Origin: Cytophagales bacterium
Lineage (GTDB): Bacteria > Bacteroidota > Bacteroidia > Cytophagales > Cyclobacteriaceae
NCBI GenBank assembly: GCA_027317105.1
Contig: DAHVFH010000175.1
Coordinates: forward strand, 1 to 61,229
Length of the DNA stretch: 61,229 bases
Direction of reading: 5' to 3'
A program made the position numbers and the translations under genes. Within the stretch, counting starts at the first letter, position 1, and the number at the start of each line of letters is the position of its first letter. The notes beneath the pieces were generated by a model, which ran no database searches, had not been told where the DNA came from, and saw nothing but the letters and a program-made list of their open reading frames with translations. This document shows, one piece after another, positions 16,875-27,500 of this stretch.

Positions 16875-18506
16875 ATGATAATTAATTTCTTGAACAGAGA
16901 TCATTCAATAGCACAACTTCAGTCCGAATCTTTTGATCTATTAATCATTGGTGGCGGCATCACGGGCGCAGGCATTGCGCTGGACGCGGCAACGCGAGGG
17001 CTAAAGACGGCATTAATCGAAAAAAAAGATTTTGCTTACGGCACTAGTAGTCGTTCCACCAAATTAATCCATGGGGGTCTTCGCTACTTAAAGCAATTGG
17101 AGTTTGGGTTGGTGAAGGAGGTGGGCAGTGAACGTGCCATTGTGCATAAGCTTGCACCGCATTTGGTGATCCCCGAAAAGATGCTGTTGCCCTTGTATGA
17201 AAAACGGGGAATGGGAAGTACGCTTACCTCTATTGGGCTTCGGTTATACGATTGGTTGGCTGGCGTAAAGCGGGAGGACCAGCGCAGAATGCTGACACGT
17301 AAACAAACCCTGAAACAAGAGCCATTGCTTAATCCACAGGACATAAAAGGAGGCGCTATTTATGCAGAGTATCGAACGGATGACGCTCGGCTCACCATCG
17401 AGATCATAAAGTCTGCCGATGCCCACGGAGCAACTATTGCTAACTACTGTGAGGCCACCGATTTTGTGTATGAGGAGAATGCATTAATTGGGGTTGTGGT
17501 TCGAGATATTTTGGGGAATAAAAATTTTACCATAAGCGGTAAGGTCGTTGTGAATGCAGCAGGCCCTTGGGTTGATTTGCTCCGCGAGAAAGATAAGTCG
17601 AAGACGGGAAAACATTTACATTTAACGAAAGGCGTTCATATCGTTCTTTCCCGCCAAAAACTTCCGGTTACGCAGTCTATTTATTTTGATGTGGGTGATG
17701 GCCGGATGATTTTTGCTATCCCCCGTGGAAGAACAACGTATGTTGGAACGACCGATACTAACTACAGCGAAGACATCGATGAAGTCCACGCGGAAAAAGT
17801 CGATGCGCAATATTTGATCAATGCGGTAAACTTGACTTTTTCCAACGTTAATCTTGCGCTCAGCGATATCGAATCAAGCTGGGCGGGATTGCGCCCGCTT
17901 ATCAATGAAGAAGGAAAATCGGCTTCAGAGCTTTCACGTAAAGATGAAATTTTCGAATCCCCTTCTGGACTGATTTCAATAGCGGGTGGCAAACTTACCG
18001 GATACCGAAAAATGGCTGAAAGGGTGGTGGACCTAGCCGTGAAGCGAAGCTTTGACGAACGGCAACTGAAATCCTGCCTTACCGCTTCCATTTTGCTCGC
18101 TGCTTCTGATTTTAAAAATTATGATGCCGTAAGGCACTATCATCAAGTTGTTCTTGATCATTTAAAACCCCATAATTTATCTCTATTTGCCGACTCTTTA
18201 GTAAGCAACTTTGGCAGGCAAACCGATGACATTCTCACTTATTTTGGAGCGATTACAGATGATGACAATGAGATCCGCCTTGCCAAGGCACAACTTAAAT
18301 TCTGTGTGGAGAAAGAAATGGTAAAAACAGCACCAGACTTTTTCGTGCGAAGAGCAGGGCTACTTTACTTCGATTTGCCCTTCTTAAAAAAAATCCTCGC
18401 ACCCTGTTTGAAAGACATGGCAACTTACTTCAATTGGGCTGACCATAGGATTGAGGTAGAACGAATAGAAATGAAAAGATTAATGGAACAGACTCATAAA
18501 TTTTAA
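16875..18506 (+). CDS. glpD: glycerol-3-phosphate dehydrogenase, FAD-dependent
   Basis: Oxidises glycerol 3-phosphate to dihydroxyacetone phosphate and feeds electrons to quinone at the inner membrane. The N-terminal Rossmann motif LLIIGGGITGAGIALDA binds FAD. Other family segments are GTSSRSTKLIHGGLRYL, DDARLTIEI and GGKLTGYRKMAE. I place the start at ATG 16875 instead of the upstream TTG at 16857. With 543 residues it has the usual length, including the C-terminal helical domain. It completes the glp set. Confidence 0.95.
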   Translation: MIINFLNRDHSIAQLQSESFDLLIIGGGITGAGIALDAATRGLKTALIEKKDFAYGTSSRSTKLIHGGLRYLKQLEFGLVKEVGSERAIVHKLAPHLVIPEKMLLPLYEKRGMGSTLTSIGLRLYDWLAGVKREDQRRMLTRKQTLKQEPLLNPQDIKGGAIYAEYRTDDARLTIEIIKSADAHGATIANYCEATDFVYEENALIGVVVRDILGNKNFTISGKVVVNAAGPWVDLLREKDKSKTGKHLHLTKGVHIVLSRQKLPVTQSIYFDVGDGRMIFAIPRGRTTYVGTTDTNYSEDIDEVHAEKVDAQYLINAVNLTFSNVNLALSDIESSWAGLRPLINEEGKSASELSRKDEIFESPSGLISIAGGKLTGYRKMAERVVDLAVKRSFDERQLKSCLTASILLAASDFKNYDAVRHYHQVVLDHLKPHNLSLFADSLVSNFGRQTDDILTYFGAITDDDNEIRLAKAQLKFCVEKEMVKTAPDFFVRRAGLLYFDLPFLKKILAPCLKDMATYFNWADHRIEVERIEMKRLMEQTHKF

Positions 18507-18543
18507 TTCCTTTTTTTGAAATTGCGCTTCCCAAAGGCAACGA

Positions 18544-19734
18544 ATGAAGATTTTACTTTTCCTTATCGGTATTTTATTGTTGATCGGCATTGAGATTGCG
18601 CGGGTCTATTTTATTATGCCTTTTCCGGGCAGCCAGGTAGATGATACCATTGGTATCGCGTATTTTCTTCAAACGTATATTTGGATTTTCAGGATTATAG
18701 GCATAGCGCTGATAGCTCATCCGGCCTATCATTATGTGAAGGGCAGCAACTCTAGCCTCAAATGGACGGTGATTGCTGTATTGCTATTCTGGCTTGTGGT
18801 TGTCTATGCTTTTAATTTCCGGTTTCTGGCCGATAAGATGTTTTATCAGCCTGAAACGATAGTCTTTAAAAAAGCAGATGACAATAAAGTCTTTAAAAAT
18901 AAGTTGGTGATTGGTGTTTCGTTAAAGGGGTTGTCAAAGGCTTATCCTATCGAAATCATCGGATACCACCATCAAGTTCGCGACACGATCGGAGGAGAAA
19001 CAGTAATGGTTACCTATTGCACAGTATGTCGTACAGGGAGAATTTATAGTCCGGTGGTGGATGGTCAGCCAGAGAATTTCCGGTTGGTGGGCATGGATCA
19101 TTTCAACGCCATGTTTGAAGATAGCCGAACAAAAAGCTGGTGGCGGCAAGTGAACGGAGAAGCTATCGCGGGATCATCGAAAGGAAAAGTATTGACCGAG
19201 ATTCCTTCAGAACAAATGACGCTCGGAGTTTGGTTGTTGATGCATCCAGATTCATTCATCTTACAACCCGACAGTGCTTTCAAAGAACAATATAGTGGAT
19301 TGGATAAATACGATGAAGGAAAAATGGAGGGCCGCCTTGAAAGCCATGATACGCTTTCGTGGAAAGATAAATCCTGGGTGGTTGGCATTTCCTCTAAAAC
19401 CGCATCACGAGCATACGATTGGAATGACCTCAAAAAACAACATGTGATTAACGATGTATTTGAGGGTAAACCAATTGCTATGGTTTTAGAAGAGGATAGT
19501 GCTTCCTTTCATGTTTGGAATAGGATTGTTGGGGAAGACACCCTTCATTTTCAGTTCGATGAGAAAACAAAAATGATGCTGGACGAAAAAACAAATTCCA
19601 TCTGGGACTTATCAGGAAGGTTACAAGACGAGACCAAAAAACGCGTGAGACTAAATCCTGTTCAAGCTTATCAGGAATATTGGCATTCGTGGCAAACTTT
19701 TCATCCCCAAACCGAAAAATTTGTTAGTCAATAA
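18544..19734 (+). CDS. DUF3179 membrane-anchored protein
   Basis: The first ~100 residues hold three membrane segments (ILLFLIGILLLIGIEIA, an IWIFRIIGIALIAHPAYH helix and WTVIAVLLFWLVVVYAF). The remainder matches DUF3179, with conserved GYHHQVRDTIGGETVMV, YCTVCRTG, GMDHFNAMFED, WWRQVNGEAIAG and, near the end, a second copy-like segment. The two Cys residues of YCTVC are preserved, so a redox or metal role is possible, but the family has no assigned function. It follows glpD by 37 bp and probably shares its transcript, which hints at a link with respiratory metabolism. Confidence 0.8.
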   Translation: MKILLFLIGILLLIGIEIARVYFIMPFPGSQVDDTIGIAYFLQTYIWIFRIIGIALIAHPAYHYVKGSNSSLKWTVIAVLLFWLVVVYAFNFRFLADKMFYQPETIVFKKADDNKVFKNKLVIGVSLKGLSKAYPIEIIGYHHQVRDTIGGETVMVTYCTVCRTGRIYSPVVDGQPENFRLVGMDHFNAMFEDSRTKSWWRQVNGEAIAGSSKGKVLTEIPSEQMTLGVWLLMHPDSFILQPDSAFKEQYSGLDKYDEGKMEGRLESHDTLSWKDKSWVVGISSKTASRAYDWNDLKKQHVINDVFEGKPIAMVLEEDSASFHVWNRIVGEDTLHFQFDEKTKMMLDEKTNSIWDLSGRLQDETKKRVRLNPVQAYQEYWHSWQTFHPQTEKFVSQ

Positions 19735-19744
19735 GCGGTTAATA

Positions 19745-20197
19745 GTGAATGAGAAAATATTTATTCATGAAAATAGGGTATCATTTATATTTTCTTTGGT
19801 CATCCTTTCCGCTGGATGCACCAAAAGGACAAGCCATGAGCATAAGGCCGCGGAATGGAAAGAGCTCAATTCTTTTCATGAGCTGATGGCCAAGGCCTAC
19901 CATCCATTAAAAGATTCAGGAGACCTTGCGGCAGCCCGACAAGTGATGAATGAAATGGCTGATGAAGCGGAGAAATGGGCCGCAGCCACTTTGCCCGAAA
20001 AGGTGAATACGGCCGATATGAAAAGGAAATTGGAGAAACTTAAAGTGGACACAAGAAGTCTTGCCAATGCGATAAAGGCCTATGTTGCTGATGAGATTGT
20101 TAAAGAAAAACTTATTGCGCTTCACGATCAGTTTCATGAGATTATGGAAGTCTGGAATGATAAAGAAGGCAGTGAAGAAGAAAATGATCACCCATAA
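19745..20197 (+). CDS. small helical lipoprotein without an ATG start
   Basis: About 150 residues. The signal segment SFIFSLVILSAGC ends in a lipobox, followed by long amphipathic helices (SFHELMAKAYHPLKD, ARQVMNEMADEAEKW, LVKDQFHEIME-like repeats), resembling a four-helix bundle of the cytochrome b562 kind but lacking a visible heme motif. No in-frame ATG precedes the signal peptide. GTG at 19745 is the best start and TTG at 19721 is possible, or a frameshift near the start has occurred. It follows the DUF3179 gene with an overlap or 10 bp gap and converges on the FG-GAP gene. Confidence 0.6.
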   Translation: MNEKIFIHENRVSFIFSLVILSAGCTKRTSHEHKAAEWKELNSFHELMAKAYHPLKDSGDLAAARQVMNEMADEAEKWAAATLPEKVNTADMKRKLEKLKVDTRSLANAIKAYVADEIVKEKLIALHDQFHEIMEVWNDKEGSEEENDHP

Positions 20198-20225
20198 ACA
20201 TATTTCTGCATTCCGAAGGAGCGTA

Positions 20226-23200
20226 TCAATTAGTTGCTTTGTGCGCTTCCGTTCCGAAGGAATAGGATTTTAAGTATCTATTGTTGATGCCAAAGATTAC
20301 TTTGTTTTTCAAAAATATTATGGAACGGATGTCACCAGATAGATCAAACCCGCTCCGGTCTTGTGGCACGTAGCTAAAATTTCCCTGTCCGTCATTCAAC
20401 AGCAAACATCCTTTATTGGCATCGGATTTTCCAATTCGCACTCTTGTCATGGTTTCATTGCCCCCAACGATAACATCGAAGTCTCCATCTTGATCTACAT
20501 CGGCCGTTGCAATGGCGTAGACGGGCGAAAATTGTACCTCTGTTGGTAATTTTTGCTTGACGAAACCCTGCGGAGTGTTTTTAAAATAGGCGGTCTCTAG
20601 TGTTTTTGCTTCAATGTGCGTTCTGCCGGCAAGTTCTTCAGGTTTAAAGATGTTCTCTAGTTGAGCATTGGAATAAGAGATGTAATCTGGGAATCGTGGT
20701 TTTAGAAAACTGACCTGACCCAACGCCTCATCACGACTTGCATAAGGATAGCTTTTCCCTTGAATAAAATAACAAAAAAACGGATCGGGTTGTCCATCGG
20801 AATCAAAGTCTTTAAAATCCAAGGAAGCGGGTGTTGTTTGGCTTACGCTAAATTGATTGTTTAATCCATAGTTACCCAAAATTAAATCAGCATTTCCGTC
20901 ATTGTCAAAATCTCCAGAGGAAATACAATTCCACCACCCTTCCGACCCTTTAAAATAGTTAGCTGATTCATCGGATAGGATTCCATTTTTGTTTATGAGG
21001 ACTTTTATAGGCATCCATTCTCCTACCATAACTAAATCAGGTTGATGATCATGGTTGATATCGATGCTCTCCGCATCAGAAACCAAACCGATATTTTCTA
21101 ACCCGGGGGCTTTTTCTGCGATTTCATTTTTAAAATTTCCTTTGCCGTCATTGATTAATAACATGCTTTTTGGCGAAACCGGATATTTCCCAGGAACAAG
21201 GCGACTTCCTACAAATAAATCCAAATCGCCATCTGCGTCAAGGTCAAAAGATTTCACACATGAACCAGCATTTGTTTCCGATGGCAACGAGTTTATTGAC
21301 TTTACGAAGTTTCCTTTCCCATCATTCAGGTACAACCTGTCTTGCAATAGCATATCGGTTGAAGGGAATAAATATCCGCCACTCACCACATACAAATCTA
21401 AATCGTGGTCGTTATCGGCATCAAAAAAAATAGCGTCCTCGTCCTGAGCATATTTGTCTTTCTCGAATGGTGTTATGGTATGCGGAACGAATGAGCCGTC
21501 TTTGGATTGAAAAAATAATGCCCCCGCTTGATGTTTTGGCCCGCACAAATAGAGGTCCTCCAAGCCATCTCCATTGACATCGCCTTTTGCCATTTTGGGG
21601 CCTGAGAACGAATACATCTTTGGCAGAAGGAGTTGCCGCTTAAAATCGTTGGTATCAGCGGGCTGATGCCTCCATTTTATTGCCTCTGTTATTTTGAACA
21701 TTGGCCTTTTCTTAGAGGGATATACGTAGAGGGTTTCGGCCTTATCATGACTTGGCTTCAAAAGGCTATTGGATTTAAAATTTTTAAAAAGTTCGGTTTT
21801 ATCATCTGGCCAGATCACTCGTATTGAATCGGCAAAGGTAGAATTTCCCATGCCGAAAATTAAATCGCAGTGCATGGCCGATTGGTATCCTCGTACGGGT
21901 TCAAACTCTTGCATTTGCAGATGCCCTTTGGAATAACAATAAACTTTTGTTCCAATGCTAATTTGGGTTTTATTGTTACTGCGCAAATCGACTTTTAGAA
22001 AGTTTTTATCCGGATTTTGAGTGGTAGTGTTTTGATAGATACTGGCTGTGCCGTTCATCACATTGATTACCAAATCAAGGTCGCCATCACTATCTAAATC
22101 TGCATAGGCTGCGCCATTGGATTTAAATTTTTTATTTAAGCCCCACTCGTCTGTTTTTTTATCAAAGGTCAGGTTACCGTTGTTTCTAAAAACAAAATTC
22201 CCTGTTTCAATAGAAGGCATATTTTGAAGGACGGCATTTACATCAAGTTGCTTTCCGGTTTGGCGTGCTTTCAATTGTTCGTCAACGGTGAATTTTAGGA
22301 ATTGCATGTTTGTATAATCTTTCTCGTAGCCATTGCTCACATACAAATCCTTCCAGCCATCCAAGTCAAAATCTGCAAAAAAAGTTGCCCAGCTCCAATC
22401 GGTACTGGAGATTCCAGCAAGCTGACCGATTTCAGAAAATGTTTCGTTTCCATTGTTGAGTTGTAGCATGTTGCGCATAGTTTGATGATGAAATCCAGCG
22501 TCAACGAGAAACCGATACTTATCATAGTTGTCGTCACCCGAAGAAAGTTTAATTCGCTCATTGGATTCCGGCAGCATGTCGAGGGTGAAGATGTCGGTTA
22601 GCCCATCGTTGTTTACATCAGCGGCATCGGAGCCCATCGAGAATAGAGAAACATGCCCCATTTCATCGCGGATCATATTTTTGAAAGTCCCATTCTTATT
22701 GTTGATGTACAAATAATCTTCCTCGTTGAAATCGTTGGAGAGGTAAATATCAGGCCAGCCATCATTATTAAAATCAGAAATGGCAATCCCCAACCCGAAA
22801 CTCAAAACATTGTTGACAATCCCCGCTTTCTCAGAGACGTCCACGAATTTCCCTTTTTTATTTTGATATAGTTTACTTCCAAAGCGATTGCTTTTTTGAT
22901 TTTTAAAGTTGACCATCATACGATTTAAGCCGGCATATTTGGGCAGGGAGTGATTCAGCACAAACAAATCGAGATCGCCATCTTTGTCGTAATCAAAAAA
23001 GGCAGCATGGGTAGAATAGGAGGGGTCTGCAATTCCATATTCATCAGCTTTTTCGCTAAATGTCAGGTCACCGTTGTTGATGAAAAGTAAATTTTTTCTA
23101 AGTAAGGAATCACCCATGGCAGAGCGACAAACGTAAATATCCAACCATCCATCTTGGTTAACATCAGCCATAGTTACGCCTGTTTTCCAACCCTGCTTGA

Positions 23201-23513
23201 CGGCAATCCCCGATATTTCGGTGATGTCCTTGAATTTTAAATTGCCTTGATTAAGATAGAGTCGGTTGGAAACCTGATTTCCTGAAAAGTAAATATCAGG
23301 AAGGCCATCATTATTGAGGTCGCCCACAGCCACACCCCCACCATTGAAGTAATAGGGGTAATTAAGCACATTGTTCTCACCGTTTTGATTGACTACATTT
23401 TTAAAGTCAATACCGGTTTCTTCATCAGGTATTTCTTTAAAGAGTGTATGTGTTTTTTGTTCTGAACAAGAGATTAGTAAGAAAACGTAAACAGAGATTG
23501 GCCAAATGCGCAT
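20226..23513 (-). CDS. FG-GAP/VCBS repeat lipoprotein with ASPIC/UnbV domain (CRTAC1-like)
   Basis: The start at 23513 gives a lipoprotein signal (MRIWPISVYVFLLISC); the upstream extension overlaps the neighbouring gene and is rejected. The 1095-residue protein holds many calcium-binding FG-GAP loops of the type DLNNDGLPDIY, DVNQDGWLDIYV and DFNNDGWPDIYLSND, in two blocks forming beta-propellers. Between them is an ASPIC/UnbV segment (IGTKVYCYSKG ... GYQSAMHCDLIFGMG). Such proteins are common surface proteins of Bacteroidota growing on carbohydrates; the function is unknown. It is 44 bp downstream of the GATase-like gene, in one operon. Confidence 0.9.
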   Translation of the reverse strand: MRIWPISVYVFLLISCSEQKTHTLFKEIPDEETGIDFKNVVNQNGENNVLNYPYYFNGGGVAVGDLNNDGLPDIYFSGNQVSNRLYLNQGNLKFKDITEISGIAVKQGWKTGVTMADVNQDGWLDIYVCRSAMGDSLLRKNLLFINNGDLTFSEKADEYGIADPSYSTHAAFFDYDKDGDLDLFVLNHSLPKYAGLNRMMVNFKNQKSNRFGSKLYQNKKGKFVDVSEKAGIVNNVLSFGLGIAISDFNNDGWPDIYLSNDFNEEDYLYINNKNGTFKNMIRDEMGHVSLFSMGSDAADVNNDGLTDIFTLDMLPESNERIKLSSGDDNYDKYRFLVDAGFHHQTMRNMLQLNNGNETFSEIGQLAGISSTDWSWATFFADFDLDGWKDLYVSNGYEKDYTNMQFLKFTVDEQLKARQTGKQLDVNAVLQNMPSIETGNFVFRNNGNLTFDKKTDEWGLNKKFKSNGAAYADLDSDGDLDLVINVMNGTASIYQNTTTQNPDKNFLKVDLRSNNKTQISIGTKVYCYSKGHLQMQEFEPVRGYQSAMHCDLIFGMGNSTFADSIRVIWPDDKTELFKNFKSNSLLKPSHDKAETLYVYPSKKRPMFKITEAIKWRHQPADTNDFKRQLLLPKMYSFSGPKMAKGDVNGDGLEDLYLCGPKHQAGALFFQSKDGSFVPHTITPFEKDKYAQDEDAIFFDADNDHDLDLYVVSGGYLFPSTDMLLQDRLYLNDGKGNFVKSINSLPSETNAGSCVKSFDLDADGDLDLFVGSRLVPGKYPVSPKSMLLINDGKGNFKNEIAEKAPGLENIGLVSDAESIDINHDHQPDLVMVGEWMPIKVLINKNGILSDESANYFKGSEGWWNCISSGDFDNDGNADLILGNYGLNNQFSVSQTTPASLDFKDFDSDGQPDPFFCYFIQGKSYPYASRDEALGQVSFLKPRFPDYISYSNAQLENIFKPEELAGRTHIEAKTLETAYFKNTPQGFVKQKLPTEVQFSPVYAIATADVDQDGDFDVIVGGNETMTRVRIGKSDANKGCLLLNDGQGNFSYVPQDRSGFDLSGDIRSIIFLKNKVIFGINNRYLKSYSFGTEAHKATN

Positions 23514-23557
23514 GGTGATTTTAATTTGACGGATTTCTTCGTCCGATTGTATAAAGT

Positions 23558-24352
23558 TTATAGTCGAGTGAAAAGTTGTTGCCACAATTGATCGTATTTT
23601 TTCCATTTCACCAAATTGATACCCCAATGTGGGCTGGCACTTGTGGTAAATGCCGACACTTTTCCTGATCCAAAATTTCGTGCTGCAAGCAAAGGAAACC
23701 AATTGCCCATGTATTGAATGTCCAGCAGACTAATGCTGCCTTCACGCAGCTTTGTTTCGTTGAAACCTAGCAACGGGGGAATTTCATCAAGGGTGATGTT
23801 TTCAAGCACGGGATGATCGGGGTTTTGCATGCGCACTGGAAAACTTGAAGTCGACTCTACCAAGTCATCACCGTCAAGGCAGATCACAGGTAAAACCTCG
23901 TGGAAGGGAACCCGTTTCCAACCTCCTTTTCCGATTTCACCACTAAAGCTATACCAGCCACCCATCATGTGGAAGTGCCCTCCGTTTTTCACCCAATTTT
24001 CAAGCAACGTGAACCGATCAGGAAATGTAACGTATTTATCGCCCCACTTATTTCGGTTGAAAAAATCGGGGTGAAGCATCATTACTTTAGTTTCCACATC
24101 TCCAAAGACAATAACATTGGCCCACGCCAATCGCTTGTCGAAATCTTCAGGCGACAAGTTGTATAGTTCCCACGAGGGTTGTGAAAACACATCGGCACCT
24201 GGTATGCCTTGCACGGCATCTACAAATTGCTGTGCGTAGTTTAATATTTCCACACCTTTAGTGGCTGAGAGAAATGGTGACTCGATATATTTTTGGCCTG
24301 TGTGTATGCACCAGTTTCCTATATGCCAGATGTTAAGTTTTTCTTTTGCCAT
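23558..24352 (-). CDS. glutamine-amidotransferase-like protein (PF07090 type)
   Basis: A 264-residue protein without a signal peptide. It matches the class I glutamine-amidotransferase-like fold formerly called DUF1355: the core GGHFHMMGGWYSFSGEIGKGGW is followed by WKRVPFHEVLPV and a late VSAFTTSASPHWG. The nucleophile Cys of true amidotransferases is not obvious at the elbow (HMMGG), so amidase activity is doubtful; related domains act as sugar-cluster accessory proteins. It opens a two-gene operon with the FG-GAP protein and is divergent from the DUF5107 gene with 178 bp between starts. Confidence 0.75.
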   Translation of the reverse strand: MAKEKLNIWHIGNWCIHTGQKYIESPFLSATKGVEILNYAQQFVDAVQGIPGADVFSQPSWELYNLSPEDFDKRLAWANVIVFGDVETKVMMLHPDFFNRNKWGDKYVTFPDRFTLLENWVKNGGHFHMMGGWYSFSGEIGKGGWKRVPFHEVLPVICLDGDDLVESTSSFPVRMQNPDHPVLENITLDEIPPLLGFNETKLREGSISLLDIQYMGNWFPLLAARNFGSGKVSAFTTSASPHWGINLVKWKKYDQLWQQLFTRL

Positions 24353-24530
24353 GTTGCCTTGGCGTTTTTTGTTGGTTCAATATATATGGTAATTAGGAAT
24401 CCGCCAGCTAATTCAACAAAAAAAACAAATATTAAATCAGGGCAACTCCTGGTAAAGTTTTAAATTACTGCAATTATTCCACTTCCCACAGATGGAATGG
24501 TCATACTTTAGGTTTAATAAAAAATTCCTC

Positions 24531-27500
24531 ATGAAAAAATTTAGCCTTACTTTCTTTGCAACAGTCATGGTTCAATTATCATTGTCGGCACAATCATTGG
24601 TTTTGGTCAAAGAAAGCAACAGGATTTTCAAATCTTATCCTTTTAACGATCCTAATCCTATCCCTACCAAAAATTTAATCTACCCATATTTTCGGTTTGA
24701 TGGCTTTACGGATAAGCCGATTAACAAAGAATGGAAAGTGGTTGAGCTTGAGAACCAATTTATTAAGTTGATGATTTTGCCTGAAGTAGGGGGTAAAATT
24801 TGGGGGGCTTGGGAAAAGTCAACTGGGCTTCCGTTTCTGTATAACAACAGCGTAGTAAAGTTCCGCGATGTTGCCATGCGCGGCCCTTGGACAAGTGGCG
24901 GCATTGAAGCGAACTACGGAATTATTGGACATACTCCCAATTGCGCTACCCCCGTTGACTATCGGACAGAAAAAAAACCAGATGGCAGCGCAAGCTGTTA
25001 CATTGGCACCTTCGATAAACTCACGCAAACGTATTGGACGATTGAAGTCAACATGCCTGCCGATAAAGCTTACTTCACAACGCATTCCACCTGGCATAAT
25101 GGAAATTCGTTGGAACAACCTTACTATACTTGGATGAACGTGGGCATGCCCGCCAATGGAAACCTTGAGTTTGTTTATCCTGGTACCCGTTACATCGGCC
25201 ATGAGGGTGAGTATGCCAATTGGAGAATCAACAAAGACAATGGCAAGGATATTTCCTTTTATGAACAAAATAATTTTGGTGGCTATAAATCCTATCATGT
25301 ATTTGGAAGTTATACTGATTTTTTCGGAACCTTTTATCATGCCAAGAATTTTGGGATGGGGCATTATGCTTTGTATGATGAAAAACCTGGAAAAAAAATC
25401 TGGATATGGGGCCTTTCTCGCCAGGGCATGATTTGGGATAAATTATTGACCGATACCGATGGCCAATACGTAGAGATACAATCAGGAAGATTATTCAACC
25501 AATCAGCCGATGGCAGTTCGTTCACGCCATTTAAGCATCGAGGATTTTCACCCTATGCCACCGATGAGTGGACGGAATATTGGTTTCCTGTAAAAGGAAC
25601 GGGTGGCTTTGTAAAAGCAAATCCCTACGGCTCTTTAAACGTGAATGTTGAAGGAGGATTTTTGAAATGGCTGTTTTCGCCCTTGCAGACTTTTGATGAA
25701 ACCCTCACAGTTTCCGAACATGGAAAAAAGATAGTTGAAAGAAAAACTTCCTTTCTACCGCTTCAGCTTTACAAAGACTCCTTACAATGGTCGGGCAACT
25801 TGAAAGAAATTACAATAGCGATAGGGGAAAAGTTTTTTTACGATGCAAATCCCTCTGTAGATTCACTCGCCCGACCTGTTGCGCTTCCACCTGACTTCAA
25901 ATGGGATACCCCTTATGCACTCTATTCGCTTGGCAAAGAAGCGGTGCAAAGTAGGGACTATGCTAAAGGGGAGATCAAATTTTCCGGGTGTCTTGCACAA
26001 GACCCTTATTATGTGCCGGCACTTGCAGAGATGTCTTTTTTGCAAATAAGAAAAATGGAATATGAAAAGGCGCGCGGGTTCGCCTTAAAGGCATTGAGTA
26101 TAAATACCTATGACCCTTCCGCCAACTTCGCTTATGGCTTGGCCAATGTGGCCATTAATAAAATAGCCGATGCGCAGGATGCATTTGGCATAGCATCGGC
26201 ATCAGTAAAATTTAGAAGTGCTGCCTATGTGGAGTTGGCAAAATCGTATTTCAGGCTTGGTCAAATGAATAAGAGTTTTGATTATGCAGACAAAGCTGTT
26301 TCAGTTAATTCAAAAAATTTGGAGGCATGGCAATTAAAATCAATCATCTACCGGGTTCGAGGAGAAAAAGAAAATGCCTTGGCCGCTCTTGGTAAAATAA
26401 GAGAAATAAATCCGTTAAGCCACTTTGTAAATGCCGAGAAGCTTTTGTGGAAAGTATCATCACCTGAAGATTTCAAAGGACACATTCAACAAGAAATGAA
26501 AGACGAAGTTTTCTTAAATCTCGCAGACAGGTATCAAAATCTCAACCACTATCAGGATGCATTAACAATCCTGAAGCAATCGCCTCGTCAGGCAGAAATC
26601 TTATACTGGCAAGCCTATCTTCTTAATAAGGTGAATGATGCTTCCTTTTCGGATATTCTCGCTCAGGCTGATAAAACTTCACCCGCATTTATTTTTCCTT
26701 ATCGGGTGAATGCGGCACAGGTAATGGAGTGGGCTGCCCAGAACTCTCCATCTTGGAAACCAAAATATTTCCTTGGTCTCATCCATTGGAATGCTGGAAA
26801 CATTGAGAAAGCTAGGACATTGTTTCAACAATGCGGCAATCCCGACTTTGCTCCATTTCATGCTGCCAAAGCTTCATTATTTCCAGAACAAGCAGAAGTA
26901 AACCTTGTTCGTGCAGCCCAATTGGATAATCATGAATGGCGGTATGGAAAGCTACTGGCTACCTATTATCTTACTTCCGGTGATAATAAGAAAGCGTTGG
27001 CTACCATCCTGGAATATCAAAAGCAGTTTCCTGACAATAATGTCATCGCTTTTTTTACTGCGAAATGCTTTTTGCTGAACAAGCAATATGCAAAAAGTTA
27101 TGCGCTTCTTACGAGCAAAACATTCCTGCCAAGTGAAGGCTCAACCGAAGGACACCAACTTTATCGCGAAGCGTTGTTGATGATGGCACTTGAAGAGATA
27201 GGGAAAGGAAATTATTCAAAGGCCATTTCAACTATTGAAAAGGCGAAACAATGGCCAGAAAATCTCGGTGTCGGTAAGCCTTATGATGAAGGCATTGATG
27301 TACGTTTTGAAAAATACATACAGGCAATTTGCTTGGAAAAACTGAAAAAGAAACAGGAAGCAGATACACTTTTTCTAGCCTTAACCACGGAAATGATTCA
27401 ATCTAAAAATGCTAATTTTTTGATCAATGCCCTTTCGCTGAGAAAAAGTGGGATGGAAAATAAAGGCACTGAAATTTTACAACAATGGAAAAATGAATCT

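Noticed and set aside
20211..20261. Two copies of TTCCGAAGGA near the convergent gene ends
   Set aside because: Just a 10-bp direct repeat, partly inside coding sequence; no hairpin or known element.
23514..23702. N-terminal extension of the FG-GAP protein
   Set aside because: It overlaps the GATase-like gene and precedes a perfect lipoprotein signal at 23513.
24819..25364. Minus-strand frame inside the DUF5107 gene
   Set aside because: Antisense to a well-supported coding region; no recognisable domain or signal.
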